DNA of 39,962 bases from an uncultured Bacteroides sp. (lineage in GTDB: Bacteria > Bacteroidota > Bacteroidia > Bacteroidales > Bacteroidaceae), in the NCBI GenBank assembly GCA_900551445.1, contig URWA01000028.1:1-39962 (forward strand), in the 5' to 3' direction. The translations under genes were made by a program, and so were the position numbers. The notes beneath the pieces are model-generated. The model searched no databases and was not told where the DNA came from. It saw only the letters and a program-made list of their open reading frames with translations. Position 1 is the first letter of the stretch, and every line of letters starts with the position of its first letter. Of the stretch, positions 32,562 to 39,940 are shown piece after piece.

Positions 32562-33047
32562 ATGGAATTTAACATTAATGAAACACTTGTTCCACAAGTA
32601 GAGAAGTACGATAATCAAGGTGCGCACAATGCCATCAAGTCAATGATGCAGAGAAAAGAAACTCTAAGCATTAGATTATATACCGACAAGGAAAACTATC
32701 CTTGCATTTGGGTAGAATCTTATAATGTTGCAGGTTTCAAATACTATGTCAATCCAGCTTCTTTCAAATGGATATACACTTATCTGACAACTGGAGAAAG
32801 TGAAGATGGAGGAATAAAACCAACTGAACTTACACCTTTTAAAGCAAACGAAGATAACAACTTTCAGTTATCCATATTGAAACAACTCATTGAATCTGGC
32901 AAACGTGTGCAGTTCGTACCTTTGTTTCGCGAGGTCAATAATTATATCAGTGCAACCAGCGCATTCCTGCGTGGTAAGATATTTTTCCGAGTAGAACGTA
33001 CAGAAGAACTTCTGGACTACCTGCGTGAAAAGGAAGCTATAATCTGA
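32562..33047 (+). CDS. Unknown element protein, 161 aa
   Basis: Not recognised. A soluble mixed alpha/beta protein with two halves: a beta-rich N-terminal part (LSIRLYTDKENYPCIWVESYNV, cited only as a region at about 35-56) and a C-terminal part containing ESGKRVQFVPLFREVNN and a final helix LLDYLREKEAII. It sits immediately before the helicase-like gene (58-nt gap with a hairpin GGGAG/CTCCC but no U-tract), so the two are probably cotranscribed and may work together. Preceded by the GGGAATAAA repeat region. Confidence 0.7.
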   Translation: MEFNINETLVPQVEKYDNQGAHNAIKSMMQRKETLSIRLYTDKENYPCIWVESYNVAGFKYYVNPASFKWIYTYLTTGESEDGGIKPTELTPFKANEDNNFQLSILKQLIESGKRVQFVPLFREVNNYISATSAFLRGKIFFRVERTEELLDYLREKEAII

Positions 33048-33105
33048 TACTTATTAACCTAAAGAGTGGGAGCTAAAAACTCCCCTCTTCTAAAACGAAA
33101 ACAAG

Positions 33106-34899
33106 ATGAATACTACATATATCAATATAGAAAAGAAGAATGGAAAAATCCAATATCTGACAGAAGTCTTACCAGAAATTCCAACCAATACCATACTCTA
33201 TAAAAAACTGACAGGACTGGGAGCAACTTATGGCGAACTGAAAGCTGATAGAGATTCTATTATCTTAGAACCGAATGTTCCAGTAATCAAAGGCAAGTGC
33301 AAAGACCCGAAACACGCAAAGGACAATCTTATGGGAGTTTACGAGAATGTAACGGTAGATTCTATTGTAAAATACCTGCAAGCCAGTAAGGAAAAACATA
33401 TAAAACTATTATCCACTCCAGAAAGTTTTTCCAAGATTAAAGCTGCATTTGAAGAAATTGACAGGGACATTTATTCTACCTGCTATCTGTTGTTCGATGA
33501 ATGCCACAAGATAGTGAAAGATGTAGACTACAGAGAAAACATAACATTACCTTTCGATGATTTCTTCATATTTGAGAACAAAGGGCTTGTGTCTGCTACT
33601 CCACTTGCTTTTACCGACCCAAGATTCTTTAAGCAAAAATTTCAGATAATGGAGATTCAACCCAACTTCGAATATGCCCAACCATTAAACCTATACCATA
33701 CTAATAATGTGCTACAGGAATTAAAGAAACGAATCGGCAATATAGAAAAACCGATATTTCTCTTTATCAATTCCACTGAAACTATTTATTCAATTATGGA
33801 TAAACTGGATATTCTGGAACAATCTACAGTGTTCTGCGCATACAACAGTGTAAAGAATCTAAAGGATAAGAAGTTCAGTCAAGTCTATTCAGATTGGGAT
33901 GCAGCCAAGATGAACAAATACAATTTTCTGACAAGCAGATTCTTTAATGCTCTGGATATTGAACTGGATTTCCAGCCAGAAGTTTTTATTGTAACCGATG
34001 TTACTATGGCTACCCAGAGCATAATAGACCCGTTTACCGACACCATACAGATAATTGGAAGATTCAGAAATGGGATAGTCTCAGCAAGCCATATAACGAA
34101 TACGGACTATAAATTTCAAGCAAGGTCAAAAAAACAGTTACAGTTTAGAATCAATGTGTTTGAAGAAAATTATAAAATGCTCAAGGCATACTATGACAAT
34201 GCAACCAGCGATGAATTAAGGGATGCAGTTAAAGCGATACTTAATAATCATCCGCTCACTCCTTTATTAAACATAGATGGAACAAAGAACTGGTTTAAGA
34301 TAGACAATTATCTGGCAGAAAATCTGGTACAGGGATATTATAACAGTTTTGATGAATTGGTAAAGAACTACAAGCAATGCAAATCCTTTAAACTGAATTA
34401 TGAATCAACCGCCTATAAATTGAGTGACACCGAAAGGCTTAAACGAGAAAACAAATCACTAAGCATAAAAGCCAAACGTAGGGAAATAGTGGAACAACTG
34501 GAAATTCTGAAAGGGGATGAAACCAGCATAGCGATGGAGCACAAAAGAGAACTTATCCGAACAGACGCTTTTATAGTCCAAGCTTATGATGAATTAGGTA
34601 AGGCAAAAATAGAGGAACTGAAATACTCCCAGCCCAAAATAAGAGAAGCTATGATACTCAAAAAGTACAATGAGAATCGGACAGGTACAGAGTTCATTGA
34701 AATGGTGAAAAACAGGTTTAAGGCAGGACAATCCTATGAATTATCTCAGATTAATAAAATCAGGGATGAAATATACAGCTTATTGAATATGCCACCTATA
34801 AAGAAGAAACCAAAGGATTTTCTAAGTGATTTTTTTGAGCTAAGAGATTATTGGAAGAACAGACAAAGAGCCTTATTTCTGGAATATGCAAAAGTTTAA
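33106..34899 (+). CDS. SF2 helicase-like protein with degenerate Walker A
   Basis: 597-aa protein showing the ordered motifs of superfamily 2 helicases. These are motif I-like TGLGATYGE (36-44, with Ala in place of the catalytic Lys of G-K-T), motif Ia-like LLSTPESF (101-108), motif II FDECH (130-134), motif III SATP (163-166), and motif VI QIIGRFR (315-321, Q-x-x-G-R-x-R). The C-terminal 200 residues are helical and charged. Loss of the Walker A lysine makes ordinary ATP hydrolysis doubtful, although DECH and the arginine motif are kept. Likely an element replication or DNA-processing protein; a specific function cannot be named. Followed by a repeated stem-loop element. Confidence 0.75.
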   Translation: MNTTYINIEKKNGKIQYLTEVLPEIPTNTILYKKLTGLGATYGELKADRDSIILEPNVPVIKGKCKDPKHAKDNLMGVYENVTVDSIVKYLQASKEKHIKLLSTPESFSKIKAAFEEIDRDIYSTCYLLFDECHKIVKDVDYRENITLPFDDFFIFENKGLVSATPLAFTDPRFFKQKFQIMEIQPNFEYAQPLNLYHTNNVLQELKKRIGNIEKPIFLFINSTETIYSIMDKLDILEQSTVFCAYNSVKNLKDKKFSQVYSDWDAAKMNKYNFLTSRFFNALDIELDFQPEVFIVTDVTMATQSIIDPFTDTIQIIGRFRNGIVSASHITNTDYKFQARSKKQLQFRINVFEENYKMLKAYYDNATSDELRDAVKAILNNHPLTPLLNIDGTKNWFKIDNYLAENLVQGYYNSFDELVKNYKQCKSFKLNYESTAYKLSDTERLKRENKSLSIKAKRREIVEQLEILKGDETSIAMEHKRELIRTDAFIVQAYDELGKAKIEELKYSQPKIREAMILKKYNENRTGTEFIEMVKNRFKAGQSYELSQINKIRDEIYSLLNMPPIKKKPKDFLSDFFELRDYWKNRQRALFLEYAKV

Positions 34900-34902
34900 T
34901 CA

Positions 34903-34960
34903 GATACAACATTTTATCATAAAACCTCTTATTATAACCCCTTTTCTAAAAATGTTGTAC
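34903..34960 (+). repeat. 58-nt stem-loop element, copy 1
   Basis: Begins 4 nt after the helicase-like stop. ACAACATTT (34906-34914) pairs with AAATGTTGT (34950-34958). The interval and the right flank (TAACCCCTTTTCTAAAAATG) closely match copy 2 at 36489-36546, both 58 nt. Could be a 3'-end RNA structure or a recombination or protein-binding site. Confidence 0.65.
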
Positions 34961-34975
34961 TTACCCGAAATGAAA

Positions 34976-35003
34976 GTCCAGATTCAATTTATCTGGATTT
35001 TCT
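34976..35003 (+). terminator. Hairpin terminator after the helicase-like gene
   Basis: Stem TCCAGAT / ATCTGGA with a 7-nt loop followed by TTTTCTTCT. Confidence 0.65.
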
Positions 35004-35181
35004 TCTGGGTTACAATACAAGCATACCAATAGTTTAAATTCAGAATATCCTCAAATTTGAAATTCCAATGTGTGACCCTAAGATTAGTCCCCCACCTATA
35101 AAGTAACTATCTTTATACTATCTCAGACAGATAATCCCACTAACAAGATTCCCCATTTACAGACCATTCAATATTTCTAAA

Positions 35182-35355
35182 ATGCAAGAATTTACTTATG
35201 AGCAAATCAGAGAAAAAGCATTAAGACAAGGAGTAAAAGATAACAGGGTTCATATAGGATTATGGGCTAATATTAATAACTATCTAAAGACAAGGAGAAA
35301 GAAAAATGGAAAGGTTACTACCTATTATATCTCATTGCAAAAACTGGCTTACTGA
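35182..35355 (+). CDS. Small basic protein, 57 aa
   Basis: ATG-initiated open frame encoding a small, basic, mostly helical product beginning MQEFTYEQIREKALRQG and containing the patch NNYLKTRRKKNGK before a short C-terminus. The basic patch suggests nucleic-acid binding. It lies between the helicase-like and initiator-like genes in the same orientation with an A-rich leader. I recognise no family. Confidence 0.45.
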   Translation: MQEFTYEQIREKALRQGVKDNRVHIGLWANINNYLKTRRKKNGKVTTYYISLQKLAY

Positions 35356-35542
35356 AAAGATAAGATTTAAAGTACAGAGATTGATTTTGTCTAATTTATT
35401 GGGCGTGCTTATTCCCTTTTTACCGTGTGCTTAATCACCCCCTCTCTACATTCCTACTACTACACTCCTATTAGACCATGCAATCCTCTTACGAGCATTG
35501 CAATGGTAATTTGGATATTGGGGATTTATAAAAAACGATGAT
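35356..35542. other. Short AT-rich spacer
   Basis: Between the 57-aa and 58-aa frames I see pyrimidine-rich plus-strand stretches (CACCCCCTCTCTACATTCC) and an imperfect repeat GCAATCC / GCATTGCAATGG, but no gene or clear signal. Confidence 0.3.
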
Positions 35543-35719
35543 ATGTGGATTTACAACAAGCATATATATGACAAGCTAAGCGAACTAAGGAAAATCAACA
35601 GATTAAGTTCTTCTAAAATGAGATTTCTATTAAAGACCAACCAAATCATTCTTATTAACCATATTGAGCGATTGCCTTATGACGAAACTACCATTCAAAG
35701 AATACACCGTAATGAATAA
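35543..35719 (+). CDS. Small basic protein, 58 aa, overlapping the initiator-like gene
   Basis: Open frame starting MWIYNKHIYDKLSELRKINR, basic and helical, ending within the start region of the next gene: its TAA lies inside ATGAATAA at 35712-35719, the second possible start of the initiator-like gene. This overlap would allow translational coupling and resembles leader or copy-control peptides in front of rep genes, which is inference only. No family recognised. Confidence 0.4.
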   Translation: MWIYNKHIYDKLSELRKINRLSSSKMRFLLKTNQIILINHIERLPYDETTIQRIHRNE

Positions 35720-36488
35720 TACTCTTATCCAGAAACTTGGTTGTGCAGATGTTTACAGAACCTATGTGTTACTATTAATAGCAGACAAAAGTACACTGAC
35801 AACTGATACTACCATAGAGGAACTTGCATCATTTGTTGGTGAATCAAAATCCAACTATAAAGGTAACAGGAAAACCAAATCATTCAATGACAAGTTAAGA
35901 GATACAGGAGAAGTTACCATACAAGAAAAGAACAGTGGCAGAAAGGACAGAACTTGGACTGATTATATCTTTTCTCCAGTTACTTATGGAAATTACAGAA
36001 GAATCAGCAGGGAGTTTTACGATTCATATAATGATACATTGGATTTGAAACTTAGAGGATTCATTCTTAAACTGTTCAGTGCAGCAGAGCCACACAGCCA
36101 TACCATTACTTTACCCATGAGAAAACTGGAAAAACTAATTCACATGGGGCATGATACCATTAATAAATATATAGACCAGCTAATAGAACTGGACTTATTA
36201 GATGAAGTTGGTGATTCAACCATATTAAAAGCCAAAGGTCTGATTATAGACCAGCCCAAAGATAAATATGTGGAAGAAGTCAAAGCTCGTTTTGAACACA
36301 TGATAGCTTATAATGAAAGCAGAGGGAATCCAATTTCAAGAGAGTGCATGATTTATAAGAAGTGTAAAGAAAAACAATTTGAAGGAATCCAAAACATGCA
36401 CGCTTTTATAAAATCATTGGAAAGTGGATTGACAGGAAGAAAACAGAATGTGAAGGATAAGGAAGATATACAAGATTTAATCTTATAA
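35679..36488 (+). CDS. Winged-helix, replication-initiator-like protein
   Basis: About 269 aa. It shows two helical DNA-binding-like repeats: an N-terminal one (LGCADVYRTYVLLLIADKST, then IEELASFVGES) and a central one (LPMRKLEKLIHMGHDTINKYIDQLIELDLLDEV, cited as a region near 150-180) with the order expected for a winged helix. This double winged-helix layout resembles plasmid Rep initiators, but I see no signature that proves it. The in-frame TTG at 35664 is rejected as a start; the ATG at 35712, overlapping the small upstream ORF, is the alternative. The second copy of the 58-nt stem-loop follows the stop codon immediately. Confidence 0.55.
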   Translation: MTKLPFKEYTVMNNTLIQKLGCADVYRTYVLLLIADKSTLTTDTTIEELASFVGESKSNYKGNRKTKSFNDKLRDTGEVTIQEKNSGRKDRTWTDYIFSPVTYGNYRRISREFYDSYNDTLDLKLRGFILKLFSAAEPHSHTITLPMRKLEKLIHMGHDTINKYIDQLIELDLLDEVGDSTILKAKGLIIDQPKDKYVEEVKARFEHMIAYNESRGNPISRECMIYKKCKEKQFEGIQNMHAFIKSLESGLTGRKQNVKDKEDIQDLIL

Positions 36489-36546
36489 TGCAACAACATT
36501 TAAGGTAAAAAAGGATTTTATAGCCCCAATCCTAAAAATGTTGTAC
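36489..36546 (+). repeat. 58-nt stem-loop element, copy 2
   Basis: Starts at the base after the initiator-like stop. ACAACATTT (36493-36501) pairs with AAATGTTGT (36536-36544). The shared right part CCCCnnTCCTAAAAATG aligns with copy 1 at 34903-34960. Confidence 0.65.
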
Positions 36547-36848
36547 AAGATACCATACCCCAATTTCATACCCCCTCACATCAAGCAAAGGAAAAATGAA
36601 AATTGGCAGACACTACCCACCCCCAGATTCATTATAAATTTTACTATTCACCTCACATCATTGATAGACTTTATAGGATGATACACAAATACATGGATAA
36701 TATAAATAGCCTAATCGTATCACACCTATAAACGTACCAAGAGTATTTGTAATCGTACCAAGAGGGAATCGAAGCAATTCATTGCTTCATGGGCGATTCA
36801 TTGCTCTGGAGTTAATTCAATCAATAATCATTTAAACAATTTATCATT
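36547..36848. other. Upstream region of the DUF3871 gene with clustered short repeats
   Basis: Gene-free. CGTACCAAGAG occurs at 36733-36743 and 36754-36764, 21 bp apart. A perfect palindrome GAAGCAAT-TC-ATTGCTTC spans 36771-36788, and ATTCATTGCT is repeated at 36777 and 36796. Together these form a likely operator cluster for the DUF3871 gene. The left 180 bp show nothing I can support. Confidence 0.5.
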
Positions 36849-37868
36849 ATGAGAAATTTAGTTATTATGCCAGCTATGGCACAGAATCGTGAGAGAATGA
36901 ATTTGGGTGAATATGCAGAAGAAGCTACCATTATCATGGACGAGCCAGTAAAGCCAGCCAATCATTTTATCGAAGCCAACACACAGGAAGTAACATTGAA
37001 TCATTTAAAGAATGATTGCATTACACCAGTGTTCTCTAAAGACAATGGGCTAACAATCAATCATGCTCAGTTTGTGGAAACAATACAGGATGCAGCACAA
37101 TCTTTCTTTAGTGGTGAAAAGGTGGAACAAGCCACAATCAGAGCAAGCCACATTATTAAAGGCAGAATCCCAGAAGCAATCCACAAACCAGCCAACCAAC
37201 TATTGGAATCTGACAAGACTATCTATTATGAAAGGGCAGCTTTCAGCATTGATATTCCTACTATCTATGAAACAGTAGGAGGAAACAAGCTGAATCTTTC
37301 TATCGTAGGAGTAAGAGCTTACAACCAGATGAATCTATACAGCAAAAAAGTGCCCGAATTGTTTAAATTAGCAGTCGGATTTAAAAATACCGTTTGTACG
37401 AATTTGTGCATATTTACGGATGGTTACAAGGATGATTTGAGAGTAAGCAATACTACAGAACTTTATCGTGCAGCACTGGAACTTTTCAGTAACTACAATC
37501 CAGCCAAACATCTTTATCTGATGCAGCAGTTAGGTAATACTTCCATGAGTGAACACCAGTTCTGCCAAATAATAGGTAGAATGCGACTTTATCAATGCTT
37601 GCCAACAGGCTACCAGAAAGCATTACCCAGAATGTTGCTTACTGATACGCAGATAAACAGTGTAGCCAAGGCATACATCAATGATGAAAACTTTGGCAGC
37701 TTTGGAAGTGAGCTTAATATGTGGAGATTTTACAATTTATTGACAGGTTCTACGAAAAGTTCATATATTGACGTCTTCTTAGACCGTTCACTTAATGCTA
37801 CAGAAATGGCTTTAGGAATCAATTCAGCTTTACATGGTGATGAGAAATATAAATGGTTCATTGATTAA
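36849..37868 (+). CDS. DUF3871-family protein
   Basis: 339-aa protein of the Bacteroidetes mobile-element family DUF3871, whose members have no known function. Characteristic blocks: ANHFIEANTQEVTLNHLKND near the N-terminus, LNLSIVGVRAYNQMNLYSKK, FKNTVCTNLCIFTDGYK, SEHQFCQIIGRMRLYQCLP and the C-terminal NMWRFYNLLTGSTKSSYIDVF. The layout recalls DUF932 proteins of plasmids and phages. Expressed from its own upstream region, with a terminator 23 nt after the stop. Codon use as in the rest of the element. Confidence 0.75.
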   Translation: MRNLVIMPAMAQNRERMNLGEYAEEATIIMDEPVKPANHFIEANTQEVTLNHLKNDCITPVFSKDNGLTINHAQFVETIQDAAQSFFSGEKVEQATIRASHIIKGRIPEAIHKPANQLLESDKTIYYERAAFSIDIPTIYETVGGNKLNLSIVGVRAYNQMNLYSKKVPELFKLAVGFKNTVCTNLCIFTDGYKDDLRVSNTTELYRAALELFSNYNPAKHLYLMQQLGNTSMSEHQFCQIIGRMRLYQCLPTGYQKALPRMLLTDTQINSVAKAYINDENFGSFGSELNMWRFYNLLTGSTKSSYIDVFLDRSLNATEMALGINSALHGDEKYKWFID

Positions 37869-37891
37869 ATGAGCTTTATTGATTGAGAGAA

Positions 37892-37924
37892 AAGGGCAGC
37901 TATTAAGTTAGTTGTCCTTTTTTC
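37892..37924 (+). terminator. Terminator of the DUF3871 gene
   Basis: 10-bp stem AAGGGCAGCT / AGTTGTCCTT (two G-T pairs) running into TTTTTT. Confidence 0.8.
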
Positions 37925-37953
37925 GTTTATATAAACTTATAATACAAACTATT

Positions 37954-38220
37954 ATGAATAAAGATATTGAAAAAGTAGTTGAGCATATTACAGAAATGCA
38001 GAACAAATTAAACCGCAGTGAGAATAATCTTCAATACATAAAAAGACTACAGGCACTTAAATATTGGTTACTAAGATTTGATGAACTGTTGGAAAACAGA
38101 CTTGCAGGAGAATATGCAGCAGTTTATGAAAGCTATTTCTGTACCTGTTGCGGATTCTCTTTTTATGATAGAATCTGTAATTCTATTCTGGATTATAAAT
38201 ATGGAAATAAACCTTTTTAA
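37954..38220 (+). CDS. Unknown small protein, 88 aa, with C-terminal cysteine cluster
   Basis: Start taken at the ATG at 37954; a TTG further up lies inside the terminator. The first half is a predicted amphipathic helix (IEKVVEHITEMQNKLNRSEN), the second has a Cys cluster CTCCGFSFYDRIC near residues 66-78 that could bind zinc or iron. Not recognised. It is followed 11 nt later by the RadC-type gene, so the two are likely cotranscribed. Confidence 0.55.
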   Translation: MNKDIEKVVEHITEMQNKLNRSENNLQYIKRLQALKYWLLRFDELLENRLAGEYAAVYESYFCTCCGFSFYDRICNSILDYKYGNKPF

Positions 38221-38231
38221 ATTTTGACATT

Positions 38232-38678
38232 ATGAATATAGATTATAAAGTAGGAGAAGTGAAATTATCATACAAACCCAAATTCAAGAATCAATATAAA
38301 GTAACCTGTTCAGAGGATGCTTATAAATATCTACTTTCTACATATAAGAAAGGAACTATATGTTACAAGGAATATTTCAAAGTCCTGTTCCTAAATCAAG
38401 CCAACCAGATTTTAGGATATACTCTAATTTCAGAGGGAGGACTGACAGAAACGATTGCAGATATAAGACTTATTTTTCAAGCTGCACTACTTACAAATTC
38501 CGTAGCTTTAATTCTGGCACATAATCATCCAAGTGGAAATTTAAAGCCAAGCCCAGAGGATATAAGACTGACTAAGCAAGTAAGAGAAGCATCTAATTTT
38601 ATGAGGATAAAAATCTTAGACCATATCATCCTTTCAGATACAGAATACTACAGTTTTACAGATGAAGGAATGCTGTAA
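38232..38678 (+). CDS. RadC-type JAB/MPN domain protein
   Basis: 148-aa protein consisting essentially of the RadC JAB domain. The metal motif is complete: HNHPSG at 97-102 with D110 downstream (E-x-n-H-x-H-x10-D pattern), preceded by GYTLISEGGLTETIADIR. Chromosomal RadC proteins are about 220 aa and have an N-terminal helix-hairpin-helix, missing here, so this is the short form usual on Bacteroides mobile elements. RadC proteins have no proven role in repair; a metallopeptidase or nuclease activity is only inferred. Confidence 0.9.
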   Translation: MNIDYKVGEVKLSYKPKFKNQYKVTCSEDAYKYLLSTYKKGTICYKEYFKVLFLNQANQILGYTLISEGGLTETIADIRLIFQAALLTNSVALILAHNHPSGNLKPSPEDIRLTKQVREASNFMRIKILDHIILSDTEYYSFTDEGML

Positions 38679-38699
38679 CCATATATATTTTAAATACAC

Positions 38700-38760
38700 A
38701 GGTAGGACAAATCAAGAACAAGGTTATTTTTATAAACCCAAATAAAAGTTTGTCCTACCT
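38700..38760. repeat. 12-bp inverted repeat downstream of the RadC-type gene
   Basis: AGGTAGGACAAA and TTTGTCCTACCT are perfect mirror copies around a 37-nt interval, followed by AAATTTTT. A long-loop terminator is possible, but the stem length and distance also suit a protein-binding or recombination site. Confidence 0.6.
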
Positions 38761-39002
38761 AAATTTTTAACTACAGATATATTTAAAGTCTGATTATTTA
38801 TGTTTGGCATTTCAGCCTTATAGTAACAGGTCAATTCCATAAGTTTTTAAACTTTAGAATCACTTCTATTTTAATAATCCATATTGTAGATAGCTGTTTC
38901 AAAATATCCAAAGAAATAGCCGTATATATATAGTCATATAAATTTTGAGTATATAAGTTAATATTTATTTTAGATTTTATTCAAAATATCAAAACCTTTC
39001 GT

Positions 39003-39010
39003 TACATTTG
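39003..39010 (+). promoter_or_regulatory. Candidate -7 box for the structured RNA
   Basis: TACATTTG matches TAnnTTTG. A transcript from here would begin near 39016, at the first stem of the structured region. No -33 box is clear. Confidence 0.4.
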
Positions 39011-39016
39011 CATCAA

Positions 39017-39319
39017 TTCCAGTGGATTATAGAGTTAATAAACTGGAAGGACATAATTAAACGAAAGGTGTTATTGAAATTATCTTCTTGTAACAAATCT
39101 CGCAAATTTGAAACGCTGTGAAGATGATGGCAGTAGCACCCCACCATTGATATATCCATACCTTATGTTTATAGGGCTTAGATATTGTCAAATTGGTGTG
39201 GGTTGCTATTGTTTTATCCACAGCAAGGGCAATGAATGCGAGAGCCTGTTACAAGGATAAAGCAAATAGTGTTCCCACACCTTTTTATTTTAACTGCTTA
39301 TCCATAGGGAACAGGTGGG
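39017..39319 (+). ncRNA. Candidate structured RNA with nested stems and an H-type pseudoknot
   Basis: Complementary segments seen by eye, in order: TTCCAGT/ACTGGAA (39017-39023/39042-39048). P1 CTTGTAACA/TGTTACAAG (39087-39095/39247-39255). P2 TCTCGCA/TGCGAGA (39098-39104/39237-39243). P3 GCTGTG/CACAGC (39115-39120/39219-39224). P4 is a long imperfect stem 39131-39150/39188-39211 (CAGTAGCA with TGCTATTG, CCCAC with GTGGG, TTGA with TCAA). P5 ATATC/GATAT (39152-39156/39181-39185). Then GGATAAAGCA with TGCTTATCC (39255-39264/39295-39303) interleaved with TGTTCCC/GGGAACA (39270-39276/39307-39313), a pseudoknot. It may be an independent RNA or the leader of the gene at 39335. A DNA origin or transfer site is the main alternative. 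Confidence 0.6.
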
Positions 39320-39334
39320 CATAGATTGATAGAT

Positions 39335-39940
39335 ATGAAAACCTACTTGTTGGATATTCTTAACAGATACAACAGATTTAGTGAGAATCTGGATGTCAAA
39401 ACTATACTATGCAATAAATCATGGTCAGTTTTTAATGATACAGGAAATAAAGAACTCTATATCTTTCAAGAAAACGGCAACCTTATTGCATCCGTAAATG
39501 GCAATGTACATAACGGTAATTGGCAATATATATCAGCAAATAAGTCTATTATCCTTTCTTTTAAGGAACAATCTTATATGCTACATCCTTCTTTTTTTGA
39601 TAAAACTATATTTGCCTTGCAACAAGACGGGACAAATAAATATGCTTTTATGATTGATGAAAAACAAAGTCAGTCATTTCAACCTAAATCACTTACTGAA
39701 TTAAATTCCTATTTTGAGAATATAGAGCACAAAAGAATAGAAGAAGAACAACGAAGAATTAGACTACAAGTTGAACAAGAAAAAGCGAATGAGCAAAGAA
39801 GAATAGAAGAAGAACGTAGAGAACAAATAAAAAGGCAACAAGAACAATTACAGCAATATAAAAATAACAAACGATTAGAATATTGGGAGCAAAATAAAGA
39901 TTATATATCACTACTGTCCACTAAAAATGGACAAGGTTAA
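39335..39940 (+). CDS. Unknown element protein with N-terminal beta domain and C-terminal coiled coil, 201 aa
   Basis: Start taken at the ATG at 39335 (MKTYLLDILNRYNRF). Residues about 20-110 form a beta-rich domain with regular aromatic and glycine positions (SWSVFNDTG, then NGNWQYISANKSIIL, then FALQQDGTNKYAFMIDE). Residues about 130-185 are a highly charged coiled coil rich in E, R, K and Q. I do not recognise a named family. The structured RNA region ends only about 16 nt upstream, with AGGTGG at 39313-39318 as a possible but distant ribosome-binding site, so its translation could be controlled by that structure. Confidence 0.65.
   Translation: MKTYLLDILNRYNRFSENLDVKTILCNKSWSVFNDTGNKELYIFQENGNLIASVNGNVHNGNWQYISANKSIILSFKEQSYMLHPSFFDKTIFALQQDGTNKYAFMIDEKQSQSFQPKSLTELNSYFENIEHKRIEEEQRRIRLQVEQEKANEQRRIEEERREQIKRQQEQLQQYKNNKRLEYWEQNKDYISLLSTKNGQG

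Larger units (their letters stand above)
38679..39016. other. AT-rich intergenic region
   Basis: No gene is supported. It contains the 12-bp inverted repeat at 38700-38760 and, near its right end, a -7 box TACATTTG (39003-39010) that could start a transcript through the structured region beyond. The remaining sequence is AT-rich without other clear structure. Confidence 0.5.

Noticed and set aside
39017..39319. Retron msr-msd or group II intron
   Set aside because: No reverse transcriptase is encoded nearby in the window, and I do not see the domain V or retron priming-G landmarks.
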